Shown here: piece by piece, positions 40,605 through 52,145 of the stretch
Position numbering within the stretch: the stretch's first letter is position 1
Layout of the letters: each line of letters begins with the position of its first letter
Assembly: GCA_026075535.2 (NCBI GenBank)
Contig: AP026544.2
Location: 1,116,001 to 1,180,000, forward strand
Reading direction: 5' to 3'
DNA from: Tricholoma matsutake
Taxonomy: Eukaryota; Basidiomycota; Agaricomycetes; Agaricales; Tricholomataceae
Length of the DNA: 64,000 nucleotides
Translations under genes and position numbers: made by a program
The notes under the pieces: model-generated
What the model saw: only the letters and a program-made list of their open reading frames with translations
What the model was told of the DNA's origin: nothing
Databases searched by the model: none

Positions 40605-42214
40605 TGTTTATATGCCCCTAGGATTGTCTTGGCATGTTTCAGGTTTCCCTCGGGCTCCCATGAGTTCTCCGAGGTCAGGTATCTGACCCACTTCACTAAG
40701 AAGTGCATGGTCCTTCCTTTCTTCTTATGTCCGATGATCACTTCCACTTCATATTCCGATTTGCCTTCTATCAGATCAGGCAGTGGTTCTGGGAAGTTTG
40801 GTCCATGTGTCTCGGTTTCTTTGTATGAGGAAAGAAGTGCCGCATGGAATACTGGGTGTATTTTCCACTGTTCTGGTAACTTCAGTCGATAGGAGAGTGG
40901 GCTCAGGACCTTCTCGATAGAGAATGGTCCTTCTCTTTTCGGTGCGAGCTTCTTTGTTTGGTGCGTCGTTCTGAGGTTCTTTGCTTCTAGCCACACTCTG
41001 TCTCCTTCTTTGAACGGGGTGAAGTGCCTTGTGGTTCTTTCTGCCATCATCTGTCTGGCTAACTTGTGTGTTGCCTTTGCTTTGTCTCTGGCCCGTTGCA
41101 GTGCGACAAGTCGCTTTTCTATGGCCGGTATGTTTGTCTTTAGGTAGGGGAGGGGGATCGCCTTGGGCTCATAGCCCATCATGAGGTAGAATGGGGAGTT
41201 CCTCTGTACTGAGTGTGTCCTCTGGTTGTGTGTGAATTCCGCGGTTGGGAGGAGGTGTTTCCAATTCTCCTGGTTGTTCGAGCAGAAGATCCGCAGGTAC
41301 ACTTCTACTTCTTGGTTCACCCATTCTGTCTCTCCATCAATCTGGGGGTGGTATGCCATACTCATTGCTAGCTTGATTCCGAGCAATCTTCCTAGCTCCT
41401 GGAACAGCTGCGAGGCAAACTGTGGGTCTCTGTCAGAGATGATCTTGTCCGGGAGGCCGAATCGTTTGTAGACATTGTCTAGGTAGAGGGTGGCCGCTCC
41501 CAGTGCATCCACAGTTTTCCTGCAAGGGATAAAAATTACCCCCTTCGTAAGCCCATGGTCTACCACAACCATGAGTGTATCATAACCATTGGACTCCAGT
41601 AGGTCAGTTATGAAATCTGTCATCACCATCGTGAATGGTCTTGTCGCTTCAGATTTGATCGGTTGCAGTGGGGGTGTCGTCGGGTGGGTATTGACCTTCA
41701 TTTGCTGGCATGTGGCACATCCAGCAACATAGTTCTTGATGTATGTCATCATTCCTGGCCACCAGTAGTCCCTCCTGATCATTTCCGTTGTCTGCCATTG
41801 TCCCAGGTGTCCGCTGGTTACTCCTTTGTGGTATTTTTGCACCAGCTTCTTCTGTAGATCTCCGTTGTCCGGGACGTAGCACCTGTCTCGGAAGAATAGA
41901 AGGCCATCTTCTATTTTCCAATCTTCCAATGCCGACTTGATCGGCGGCATTCCTTTTGTCTTTAGCGCCTCGATTGTGCTTTTTACCAGATCGTCTTTCA
42001 TGATACTACCCGCAAGTAGATCATGCATTTCCGTGTCAATGAATTTCACAAATACTGTTTCTGGCAGCATTGTGACATCTTCATTATCATTGTCTTCTTC
42101 CGGTATATGGTCCGCTCTCTGTGATAGTGCATCACTCTGTACCATCTGAGATCCAGGTACATGGACGAGTTGCAAGTCGAATTCCGATAGGAATAAGCTC
42201 CATCTTGCCTGTCA
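40601..42214 (-). pseudogene. pol: Gypsy 2 integrase with C-terminal chromodomain
   Basis: An open frame from the end of RNase H (VPGSQMVQSDALSQRADH) through the HHCC finger (SGHLGQWQTTEMIRRDYWWP, CATCQQMK), the rve core (VMTDFITDLLES, KIISDRDPQFASQLF, DGETEWVNQEVEVY; all DDE residues present), GPFSIEKVLSPLSYRLKLP and a chromodomain (YEVEVIIGHKKKGRTMHFLV, then VKWVRYLTSENSWEPEGNL) to the stop at 40601. Chromodomains of chromoviruses bind histone marks and guide integration. It is separated from RNase H only by a TGA at 42212-42214 replacing Arg. Confidence 0.9.
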
Positions 42215-42322
42215 TCTGTTCAGTTTCTGTGCCGTCCGGAAGTACATTAGGTTCTTGTGATCCGAGAGGATTACTACTGGGTGTTCTGAACCCAGCAAGT
42301 AGTGTCTCCAAGTTTCCAGCGA

Positions 42323-44359
42323 TCATACTATCACCAGAAGGTCCCTGTCGTATATCTCGTAGTTCCGTTCCGTTGGTGTCAGTGCATGCGATATGTATCC
42401 GCATGGATGCCAGTCTCCATTCGTATCCCTTTGTCTCAGCACTCCTCCTGTCGCATGTTTTGAGGCATCTGATTCGATTGTGAATGGCTTTGTTGGGTCT
42501 GGCATCAGCAGTACCAGTGCTTCTGCGAATTTCCTTTTCAGCGTCTGAAAGGCCTGTTCGCATTCGGTTGTCCAGTTGAACGTTTTGTCCTTCTTTGTCA
42601 GCTCATTAAGCGGTCTGCTTGTCTCTGCGAAATGTCCGATAAACTTCCTGTAGAAGTTTCCAAATCCCAGGAAAGATCTGACTGCCTTTACGTTTGTCGG
42701 GGTTGGCCAATCCTGTATACCTGCCAGTTTCGTGTTGTCCATGGCAATTTTGTTGGGTCGGATGATCAGACCCAAGAATTCCACTTCGTGGACGTCAAAC
42801 TTGCATTTCTCTGGTTTCAGGTATAGGTCATTCTCTGCCAGCCTTTGCAGTACTCTCTTTGTCCTTTCCTGGTGTTCATTCTGATCCTTGGAGAATATCA
42901 GGATGTTGTCCATGTAAATCACGAGCCATCCTTCTCCGATCATGTCATGGAATATCTTGTTCATCATTGCCTGGAAGGTTGCCGGTGAGTTGCATAATCT
43001 GAAGAACATCACCGTTGGCTCAAACAGCCCCCTGTTCATCTTGAAGGCTGCTTTCCATTGATCTCCGTCCTTGATTCTGACATTGTGATATCCCCATCGG
43101 ATGTCCAATTTCGTAAACCATTTCGCTCCTCTCAGTTTGTCCAACAGGTCTCCTACCAGTGGCAGCAGGTAGGTGTTCTTGATTGTTCCGTTATTCAAGT
43201 ACCTGTAATCCTGGCAGGGTCGTAGTGCATCTGAGTCTTTCTTTGCAACAAAGAAGAATGGCGACGCCATGGGCGATTTCAATGGTCGGATGTATCCTTT
43301 CTGCAGGCTTTCATCGAGAAACTCGTTGAGTTTCTTTTGTTCTGCTGGTGACAACGGGTAAACCCTGCAATCCTTTGCCGTAAAGTCTGTTTTCAGTTCG
43401 ATTGCATGATCCCAGGGTCTTGATTCTGGGAATCTCTCCAATGCTTCCTTTTCAAATATCCGTCGGTACTCCCTGTACTGTTCGGGGAGTAGCTCGTCGA
43501 GGGTCTTCTGTTCGGCATCTCCTTCCTTCTTGTGTGTCAGGTGTTGTGAGACCGATGTTTTTGCCCTGATCCAGATATTTTGTCCATAAGCATATCGCGG
43601 TGATCCTTTTGCCTTTACGATCCGAGAGATTGTCTTTGTCGTCTGAGAATATCCGTATCTTGGCTCGTCATATTCCTCTGTCAGCAGTGTCCTAGCTGGT
43701 TTGAATATTCCAATGACAGGTTCTCCTCGGATGTAGGCGACTAGTAGCTCGTTGTCTTCGATCTTTAGTTCGGGTGTCTCTTTTGGTTGTTCTGTTGCCA
43801 GTTCCATTGCCAGTTCCATTGCCTGTTCGTGGTTTGCCTGTGCTGGGTTTTCCTTCCCAGTGTCTTCTTCATCTTGTGGCCCAATGGGCTCCGCATCTTG
43901 AAGAGTCATGACCGCAATCTCTTCATCTTCTACTTCTTCGATGGTTGCCTTTCTTGTTTTGGTGGGTACTGTGTTCTTTCCCAGCTTAGTCCGAAGGGCT
44001 TCTCCCATCTGCCTTGCTTTATCGGCAATTTTCCGGCATTTTGTTAGCCATTCCTCGTTCCTCTGTTTCTTTTCGAGGGTGAGCTTTTCTAGTTCTTTAG
44101 TGGCTACGCGGCGCCACATAAGTCGCTCTTCTTCTTTCGCCTCTGTCTTGAGGCCCGTCTTTTCTTTTGCTTGGGTGACCATCTTTTGTGCCCATGCCCA
44201 TCTCTCCTCTCTTGTCATTTCTTTGAAGGGCTTCCCTTCTTCTTTGACTGTTCTCCGGCGCCAAGCCAGAGGTTTGTCATCAGATTTCTCCGTTCGCACC
44301 CTTCCAATGAGGGTATTCCCTTTCCCAAATGAGAACTCTGGGTGGGTTCGGTCGGTCAT
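42323..44359 (-). pseudogene. pol: Gypsy 2 reverse transcriptase and RNase H
   Basis: A single frame of 678 codons: a Lys/Glu-rich linker, ALERFPESRPWDHAIELKTD, FFVAKKDSDALRPCQDYRYL, WFTKLDIRWGYHNVRIKDGD, RLCNSPATFQAMMNKIFHDM, then the catalytic box WLVIYMDNILIF near 42910, where the family has YMDD; the last Asp is Asn. RNase H starts FTIESDASKHATGGVL and is cut by TGA 42323-42325 (expected Arg before SLETW). Apart from this the polypeptide is intact, so loss of activity is recent. Confidence 0.9.
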
Positions 44360-44766
44360 TCAGAATTGGAAGGTTCCAATTCTCCAGTCGATCACTGGGT
44401 TGATTCTTCTGAGCCATGGCAGACCCAGGATAACTGATTCTTTCCCTAATCCTGCAATGAGGAAGGTTGTCGGGAACGATCTTCCGTTGATCATTAAGAA
44501 TCCTTTGGTGTAGTGGGAGATCTCCCCTTTCTTGTTTGGGGTTCCATCTACGTTCTTGACCCTGATCAGGGGTGTAGTTCGAATCCGCCGCTTTTTGCAA
44601 ATTTGTGGCTCATGAATATTCCTCCTGCTCCTGAGTCGAGTAGGGCTTCAGTTTTGATGGCTTTCCCTCTGCCTGCTCCTAGCACTTTGATATCTAAACA
44701 CATAGATTGATTCTTCAAAGTGGCTAGCAATACAGAGCAGACAGAGAGTTTGGTGGTACCTGGCAT
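44280..44766 (-). pseudogene. pol: Gypsy 2 aspartic protease (frameshifted)
   Basis: Active-site motif ALLDSGAGGIFMSHKF near 44615-44660, then a frame change, then GRSFPTTFLIAG and SVILGLPWLRRINPVIDW near 44380-44480, the usual gypsy protease C-terminus. A TGA separates it from the RT frame (EF/MTDRTH). Confidence 0.85.
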
Positions 44767-44783
44767 CGAGGCAGGCCACCTCT

Positions 44784-45739
44784 TTAAAAACCCTCGTCCC
44801 CTATTAAGGCGAGAGCTTTCTCCTTTCCTTCTTTGTCGAGTTCTTTCATGATCACTTGGATCTTCAAGTAGGCTTCTCTGCCTTTGTTCTTTTGGAAAGG
44901 CCGGTCCTCGGTCCTTGTCTCCCCTTTCTTATGTTCGGTTGCTCTGTGTCCTGGTTGGTGGCACACGAAGCATAATCCCTTCTTCATGTGCTCAATCCTC
45001 TCTGTGTTGGAGAGTTGGTTGATCTCGAGCGGACCTTCCTTTGATTTGGAGTTGGGCAGCTTCCTTGCTAAGGCCTCTTGTGCCTTCCCAGCTATGGCCC
45101 TTGCTCTTCTCCATTGTCCATCATACTTGGAGGTGGCATTGATCATCCCTTCTAATGTGGTGGGGATTGTTTCCATGTTAAAGACTCTCTCGAGGAGTCT
45201 TGGGTTCAGCCCATCCATGAAGAGCTCGATGAGGGCAGTGTCATCATTGATTCCTGCCTTCTCTCACAGGATTTGGAACTGCGCTATGTAGTCCTCCAGG
45301 TCCTGTCCCTGCTTCAATGTTTTCATGTCTGTCCTGGCTCTGCCAGCTTTGTCAATCGGTGTGAACACTGTTTTGAGCGCCACTTCAAAGGTTGACCATG
45401 TTCCTAGGTCTTCCTTCTCTGCCCATGTCTGTGCCCAGGGTGCAGCAGTTCCTCCGTTCATAAATGACAACGCGAAGATGATTTTCTTTTCATTGGTGTC
45501 ATAGATTCCGTGGTTCACTCTCAAATAGAGTTTTACTTCTTGTAAGAACTTTGCAGTTCTCGTTCGGTCCCCTGTGAAGTCAGAGGGGGTTCAGATTCTA
45601 ATCTCCTTGGTAGATGCGGTGGGTTTGGTAGACATGTTGGCGTTGTCATCGGATAAGGAGAATGGGTCTCGTTCTGGGGTTTCTTCTTTATCAAATGATC
45701 TAAAATCCTCTTTGTCGAGGTATCAGGGTTCTTCGTCAC
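44784..45739 (-). pseudogene. gag: Gypsy 2 Gag
   Basis: Capsid region YDTNEKKIIFALSFMNGGTA and ARTDMKTLKQGQDLEDYIAQ, a TGA at 45264-45266 (expected Arg in QILREKAG), then DTALIELFMDGLNPRLLERV and the knuckle CFVCHQPGHRATEH near 44960, which is CX2CX4HX4H with the last Cys replaced by His. A Lys-rich C-terminus ends at 44784. The N-terminus lies in another frame near 45540-45890. Confidence 0.85.
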
Positions 45740-45919
45740 TGGTTCTCCTTGAGAACCACTTCTGTGCTGGTTCCGACTATCATACTAGTCGACCCTGGTA
45801 TCTATACCACGGGGTTCTTCCTGATGATGATGCTCCAGTTGGAGGTCTGTCTGGGCTTTGTCTGAAAGACGTTGTGTCTCCACCTAGGTAGGTGGACTTC
45901 GTAGATCAGCTTGACCTTT

Positions 45920-46533
45920 TGTTAAGACTATAGGTCTCAACTCAGCCTAGTCTTTGTATGTTGCAGTTGGAGGCTTTCCAACTGTATTGGTTCTTGCAGT
46001 AAGAGGCTTTCTTACTGTATCAGGTTCTGTTCGGGACTTGGTGCTTCCTAAGTCGATATGGCTATCCGTACTCAGAGGCTTTCTGAGTAGACCATCGGTT
46101 CGTGTATCACAGTTGGAGGCTTTCCAACTGTCGAGTGTTCTGGTTGAGTCTAAGACCGTTATTTGAATTAGGTCAAGCTGGAAAATACACAGAGTGTAGC
46201 TACAGCTTATATACTGTTCCAGGACTATCTATCGTCCAATTGGAAGGTGAGATGCTTATCAGGTAAATATAGACAAGAACAATAGAAACAATAGGCCTCA
46301 TGCCTCACATGAGGTGTCCAATGTCAAGGACATGCTGCGGCGCAGCATGTCGATTGTGAGGGTCCGACATCACAGACCTCAAGTAAAGGGGTTGTCGTAC
46401 CACGGTGTGTGTGGGAGTGGATTTGGGTGCATGGAGTCACCATGCGTCAAGGTGTCTCCCATCAGAAGTGAGTCAAATCGAACAAGAAAAATGAAGTGCC
46501 CGGTCTTGCAGGTCCAGATAACAAATCGTAACA
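45920..46533 (-). repeat. Gypsy 2 5' LTR (614 bp) with hairpin array
   Basis: The partner of 39238-39967. It holds five stem-loops with loop GGCTT/TGCTT at 45964-45984, 45997-46017, 46035-46054, 46069-46089 (here a full 8-bp stem, TACTCAGA/TCTGAGTA) and 46110-46130. It lacks unit 6; the missing 40 bp lie between two CTGTCGAG copies in the other LTR. Confidence 0.95.
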
Positions 46534-46538
46534 AGAAT

Positions 46539-47660
46539 GCTTCGAAATCCTTTGCAACACTTTGAAATTCTTCATGACACCTCGAAATTCTTTGTATGCC
46601 TTCGGCTGCTATAATACAATTCCCCCGACCTTCGTACAGCTCAGGATATACACTTGGAGCATTGTCGATAGGTTCCGAACCAGTATCGAGCAATATCGCA
46701 GTGATATCGGCCTTCAAACAAGTCCGATATTTCCTTGACCAACTTCAAAAATCATCAAACATCGCAAATTGACATTGGACACTATATCGCTATCCAAATA
46801 ATCATCGCACACATGCCAGACATATCCCCTACCATTGTCGAACATCGTCGAATGCAGTCGAGCATTGTCGAGCATTGTCAAGTGTCATCGATTGATATCG
46901 AGAGACTGTGAGCGACATCGGGCACTGCATTTGTTATCTATATGGTGGAATACCATGCACCAGGAAGTATTCCAACTTGTGCTCAAACCTGCTGATAGTA
47001 GGTCAGCCTCGTTCCAAGTCCCTATCGCGCACAGAACCTGCTGGACACATTATTGCGAGACTTAGCGCAGTTTATACACAAAGGACAGTCCCCTTTTAGT
47101 TCTATACCCTTTATTACTCTTTCATCATATGATATATATCTTTCTTGTTTGGATTCTCCAGTCTTCTTTTTGGCCTTGTGCCTTAACTCATATCTTTTGC
47201 CTCATGTTCTACACATGTTCTCTAGCCTTTTTAGGTACTTTCTTTATTTTATATAAAAAGATGTACTAGATACAAAGAGAAACAAGAAAGTCGTCGTCTT
47301 CCTCCCAGATCACAGTGATTTGAGAGTTCAGTTTAGTCTTATTCAGTCCAAAGTTTGGTGTTTTATGCTAAACTTCCTCAAAATTCCTTGAAATTCCTCG
47401 CATTACACTATTTTTGCTCTTGCTTCCCTCGATTAGCCTTTTCTTCACTTCTACTACTCGTCTAGTCCCCCGATCTTGCATCCGAACATATCTGCGCACT
47501 CAAAATTCCTCGAGACTTCTTCAAAAAATATCATGACATCTTGAAAAGCATTGTGACATCTTGAAAATCATCGCAACACCTCACAAATCATTGCAACGTC
47601 TCGCAAATCATTGCAACCCCTCAAAAATCGTCACAAGTCCTCCAAACACATTCTTTTAGC
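46539..47660. repeat. Degenerate short-repeat region, no gene
   Basis: Several clusters of diverged repeats: TCGAAATTCTTTG-like units (46545-46605), GTCGAGCATT-like units (46830-46900), and ATCATTGCAACATCTCGCAA-like units of about 20 bp (47510-47640). No coding frame of note. Confidence 0.55.
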
Positions 47661-50052
47661 CTTGGACTGCTTCGACAAGCAGTTGTTTTATGACTATTTG
47701 ATGGTCGGTCTGACAGGTGACATCTAGAGGGCCTCACACCCTTCCTCTGACTCGTGTTATACCATCTGAAGCCTTTTTGTGGGTTTTGTTTGGGTTTCTG
47801 GGTTGAGCACCATCAGCGTCACATAGGTAAAATGTCATCCTGCAAATAAAAGATCTAAGAAATAAAAACATTGGGTCACTAATCAGTAAAATGAATCTAG
47901 AGAGAATTTAGGAACACGCTAAGAATGTACAATGACACAAGGTTGTCATTGTGTAACAAAAGACTTTGTGGGAAATGGTGGAAATGGTGGGGTTGACGAG
48001 TGGGACTCATCACCCTACCATGCCAGAGTTTGAATTTACCATACCAGGATGGTTAGTTAGTCTCTGCCACCAGGCTGTTAATTTTTTTTGGAACTCACAT
48101 GATATTGAGTCTGAGAGTGGTGGTAGAAGCAAGCTTGATGCAAAAGAACTCATGGTGGTCCCCAATTTGGAAGGCAAGCCCCAGAAGGGTGGACAGGGCA
48201 CAACAAGTGATACAAGATGGATGAGGAGGTACATGGTAACACAATGTAAATGGTCTACATACTCAAATCATAGCAAAGTGGGGACACACTTGTGATGGGT
48301 GGGATGTGGATGACAGCAGACAGCACTTCAAGTTACCAGGACCTTGGGTCTCACTAAGCCCAACTCAAACCTGGTGTATGATAGCTTCCAGTTTTTCAGC
48401 ACAAGATCTGCCAACCCCAGGAGTGGCTGTGTTGGCATCCCCCACCACTGATGACCAACCATTTATGCTTTATGGTTCAGTGACATGCATCAGGTGAAAG
48501 TGGAAAGGCAGAGACTTGCAGGCCATTTTGGAGGTATGTAGGCTGTGACAGATAACAAGATAACAAGATATCAGTGGGAGTGTCATTAAGTGAAAAGCTA
48601 CCAGATGTGAGACAAGATGGGTAAGTCAAAAGATTCCTTGAAAACAAACTCACAGACTGAAATGATATCTAGTACCATCTGCAATGTGTTGATCTTGAGT
48701 ACAGCATCAGCAACTGGGCTTGTGAGGTGTTCAAATCGAGCAGGAACAGTCAGAGAAAGTGATGATGGTGGGTAGGCAATGTAGGCTGTTAATTAATCTC
48801 CTTATTTAGAATGTTATTCCCACAACTGTTAGTTAGTTGAGGTCATTAAAAAAAATTGACCCAGTATGCTTAATTCTTTCCCGGAACCCCCTTGAATTTG
48901 GCTGGCAACAAGCACAGACAGTTGAGCTTACTAGTAGCTTATTCTCAAGGGCTTATTTGTAGCTGGATGTAAGAATGATAATGAACATAAGCAGGCAATG
49001 CAAACAGCACAGTGCCAGGTTGTATTGGTTGTGTATAACAAGCTTGCCAATTGTTGAGCATTCCCAACCTTTCCTCTCTACTGGTGAGATGGTAATTTTC
49101 TTGTGAAAAAAAGCAAACAGAGATTTCTGAAGAGTAATTAGGCAATGACCACCACCAACTTACCATTGCAAGATTGTACTCCAGATCACTGTAGCACTTT
49201 GTGAGGTATTTTCTGTCAAGTGACAGCTAGATCATCTCCAAAAACATTTTTATGCTCCAAGTTTGATGTCTCACATTTCAGAAGAGTGATGCAAGGCTGG
49301 GACAAGTGCCAATTCACAAGGGTCCTCTACATCTTTTTGCAGTCTCGGGCATGTCCAACACCTTCTTCACATTCAAACCTGGCAAAGAATAAATTATTAA
49401 ATATACAGTTCTACCATTGAGAACTAAGATATACCTTGAACCTGTCCATTTTCCAGTGTTTCCCAATGTTTCCAACATATTTCCAACACTGCAACTGAGA
49501 AGACCATCGACAAAGGTTGGGTTCTGTTGCCAGATTGATGGTGAACTGTTCTCTGACTCATTTGCCATCAGAGCCATGTGTGTGGGAGTTGTACATCCAT
49601 AATCAGAAGATCTGAAGCCTCTTGTTACTATGTTACTATATTGATATCTACCTACACTGCATAAGTAGCTAAGTACATACTAAAAAGTAAGCCTCAATAG
49701 ACCTAGATATGGAGTCCAAACGTTGTCCACCAATACTGTATTCACTCGACCATGCAAAGAGTCCATTCCTATCCAAAACCAATAATCATGTGATCCAACT
49801 ACATTTTGGGGGCCTGCCAGGCAATGTGCACAATGGCAAAGGAGTGCGAGGCCTTTTGAGGGAAAAAGATGTGTTGTCACCAATGACAGGGTGTGTAGTT
49901 AGAAGTAGAATGAAAGTCGAGGCAATAGTTGCACTGAATGGGCTGGGTGCATGAGTGACAGTCTGGATGTCGTGTGATAACCCCACCAGTCTCTTCAACA
50001 TCTGCACCAATACCAACAAGGTTGGGGCAAGCAACAGTGTGAGAGCAGGGTG
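47661..50052. other. Gene-poor stretch with unrecognised open fragments
   Basis: Short frames occur on both strands, for example plus 47966-48295 (MPEFEFTIPGWLVSLCHQAV) and minus 49314-49577 (NTGKWTGSRYILVLNGRTVY). They do not join into a gene I know. They may be remnants of older transposon genes. Confidence 0.3.
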
Positions 50053-50060
50053 AGTGAAAT

Positions 50061-50819
50061 TAGTGCTTTAAGGTCTGGTTTGGTTTGGTTTTTAGCCCAA
50101 AATCTGAAGAACTGAAACCGCAACTGGTCCATAGTTTCTCCAAATCTTGCCAAAACTGAACTGAACTGCATATAACCAGTTCATGTAGCCAGTGGGGCAT
50201 GAACCGGACTGGTTATAACTGGTCAATAACTGGACTATAGAGTAATTAGTACACAAGGTGTGAATTTCTCATTTCTGTAATAATTCATTGAAAACTGACT
50301 ACCTGATCATGGGAAAAGCCCGCAAGTCAGGTCACCATGAGGTGTGGGTTCCTTTCCCACAATGATATACGTGGCACCTCAGGGCACCATGATGTGCAGG
50401 TTTCTCATTTCTGTAATAATTTGTTGAAAAGATACAAAATTATTACAGGAATAAGAAACCCGCACCTCAGGGTGCCCTGAGGCATGGGATATATCATCAC
50501 GGGAAAGGAACCTGTGCTTCATGGTGACCTGACTCACAGGTTTTGTTCCCATGATCAGGTAGCCTGGATATGTACATAGTTATACTGTTGTATATAGTTA
50601 TATATTTGTTATGTTCTAACTTAGGGACTGTAAGTCTAGTCAAGAACTGGTCCAAACCAGTCCATGACAGCCCTACTAAGTGTTGACAAGAATGAAAACC
50701 AAGGACCAGACTACTTCAAGAAGTGGTCAAACCAGGACTGAAAGTCTGGTTACATCAGTTAAGGTCTGGTTCGGTTCCTGGTCTTTTTTCGGTCCGTTGG
50801 ACCAGACTTTTAAGCACTA
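50061..50819. mobile_element. hAT-like MITE copy 2 (759 bp) with central fold-back
   Basis: TIRs TAGTGCTTTAAGGTCTGGT and, at the right end read inverted, TAGTGCTTAAAAGTCTGGT. Target duplicates AGTGAAAT (50053-50060) and AGTGGAAT (50820-50827) differ by one transition. Same family as 31291-32014. The middle (50297-50564) is a long inverted repeat with arms of about 130 bp. Confidence 0.9.
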
Positions 50820-50924
50820 AGTGGAATGGAGGGTGTTAAGAGTGGATTGGAGGTCCTTTTTGCATAGCCAAAAGCATGCACATGCAGCCAAATATGGAAG
50901 GTCCTCCAATAGTAGTAGTCAAAC

Positions 50925-51090
50925 ATCAGGATTCAACAACGATTCAGAAGATTGATTCAGTGGAGATTCAAATGGGATTCAACAGACAAAACATCACTTG
51001 AATCTTGCTTGAATTGCCCTTTTGTTGGATTGCCTCCAGAGTTGCTTCAACTTTTTGAATCATGATTCACTTAGCAACAATTCAACTCTC
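50925..51090. repeat. GATTCA/TTGAATC motif cluster
   Basis: About eight copies of GATTCA or its inverse within 165 bp, directly left of the gypsy 3 LTR. It resembles a subterminal transposon array, but no TIR could be found. Confidence 0.4.
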
Positions 51091-51354
51091 TGTGATGAAC
51101 GCAACCCTAACCAACCATAACTGGCAGTGTTTCTTATGTATTTCATCATTCTCCTTACCCACTATTTCTTTAATACTGCCTTGACCCCTGTTTTATATTT
51201 AACTGATGAACCTCTATTTATATCAACTGAGCCTTACAGTATAAAAGCCCTATGTACATGTAGTTTACTCTTCAGAATAAAGTTTCATTTTATCACGTCT
51301 TTCCTGTCTTGAACATGTGATGAAACTGTAACTATCAATCACACTTTCACCACA
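51091..51354 (+). repeat. Gypsy 3 5' LTR
   Basis: TGTGATGAACG to TTCACCACA. TATAAAAG at 51240-51247 and AATAAA at 51276-51281 are the likely promoter and polyadenylation signals. Confidence 0.9.
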
Positions 51355-52145
51355 TATTTTGATGAGTACAGAAACTCTCTGAAGAACCTCTGCTTTTGCC
51401 TTTAACACTCCAATACTCTGTGGCTGATCACCCCAGACTTCCTGCTTATCAACAAAACCCCCTCTTTTTTTTATATTCTCTATCAACAAACTTTTACAAG
51501 CCTTTTTTTGAAACAATAAATGTCCTACACACTGTGCAGCACAACAAAATGTGTTCAAGGTGAGTCAATCCATCCTTCTGCAGACACTGGTTTGTCTGTA
51601 AGGGATACCTTGATGCTCCCTTTACCTTCTGCCTTAGCAGCCAGATCCTTTGCAGATGTGGTTGTGGTGAGATCCCCATCACCATTTCTTGATGGTGCTA
51701 GGAAATCCTCAGATGACCTAGCCACACTGAAGGGAGCAAATAATGCTTCTATAACCTCCAGAGCTGGCGAAATGCCCTCTGATGATGATGAAGGCCATAG
51801 TGCCTCTGCATCACCCCTCTTTGGAGAATGAGAGGAAGACAGAGAACTGTAGGTCACAGTTAAGCCATGATGGTCCCATAGTTTAGGTTCTCTGAAGAAG
51901 AGTAATATTAAAGTCAAGTTCATATCTAAACATGCTAAGGCTACAGGATTATAATGATTCCATGTTGGATGAGGCAAAAAACAGCTTGACCCCAGACCAG
52001 TGAAAACATATCCAGAAATGTAACACTGAAGTGAGAACCCATGAAGAAACAACTTCCTCATGAGGAGAGGGTAACCATGAAGGAAAAGAAAAAGGGCCAG
52101 ACCCATGAAACTGGGGCAATGCTGGCATTGACCCCAAAGAATTAG
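51355..52145 (+). other. Gypsy 3 5' internal region
   Basis: Leader between the LTR and Gag. Open fragments occur, but I cannot define a start for Gag here. Confidence 0.4.

Larger units (their letters stand above)
39238..46533 (-). mobile_element. Chromodomain gypsy element 2 (chromovirus), near-complete
   Basis: Minus-strand element with LTRs 45920-46533 (5') and 39238-39967 (3'), flanked by perfect AGAAT duplicates (39233-39237, 46534-46538). Gag, protease, RT, RNase H, integrase and chromodomain are all recognisable, with only a few disruptions. CpG is more abundant here than in the other retroelements, so it is probably the youngest of them. Confidence 0.95.

Noticed and set aside
40332..40892. 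Plus-strand frames across gypsy 2 pol
   Set aside because: Shadows of the well-supported minus-strand integrase and downstream frames.
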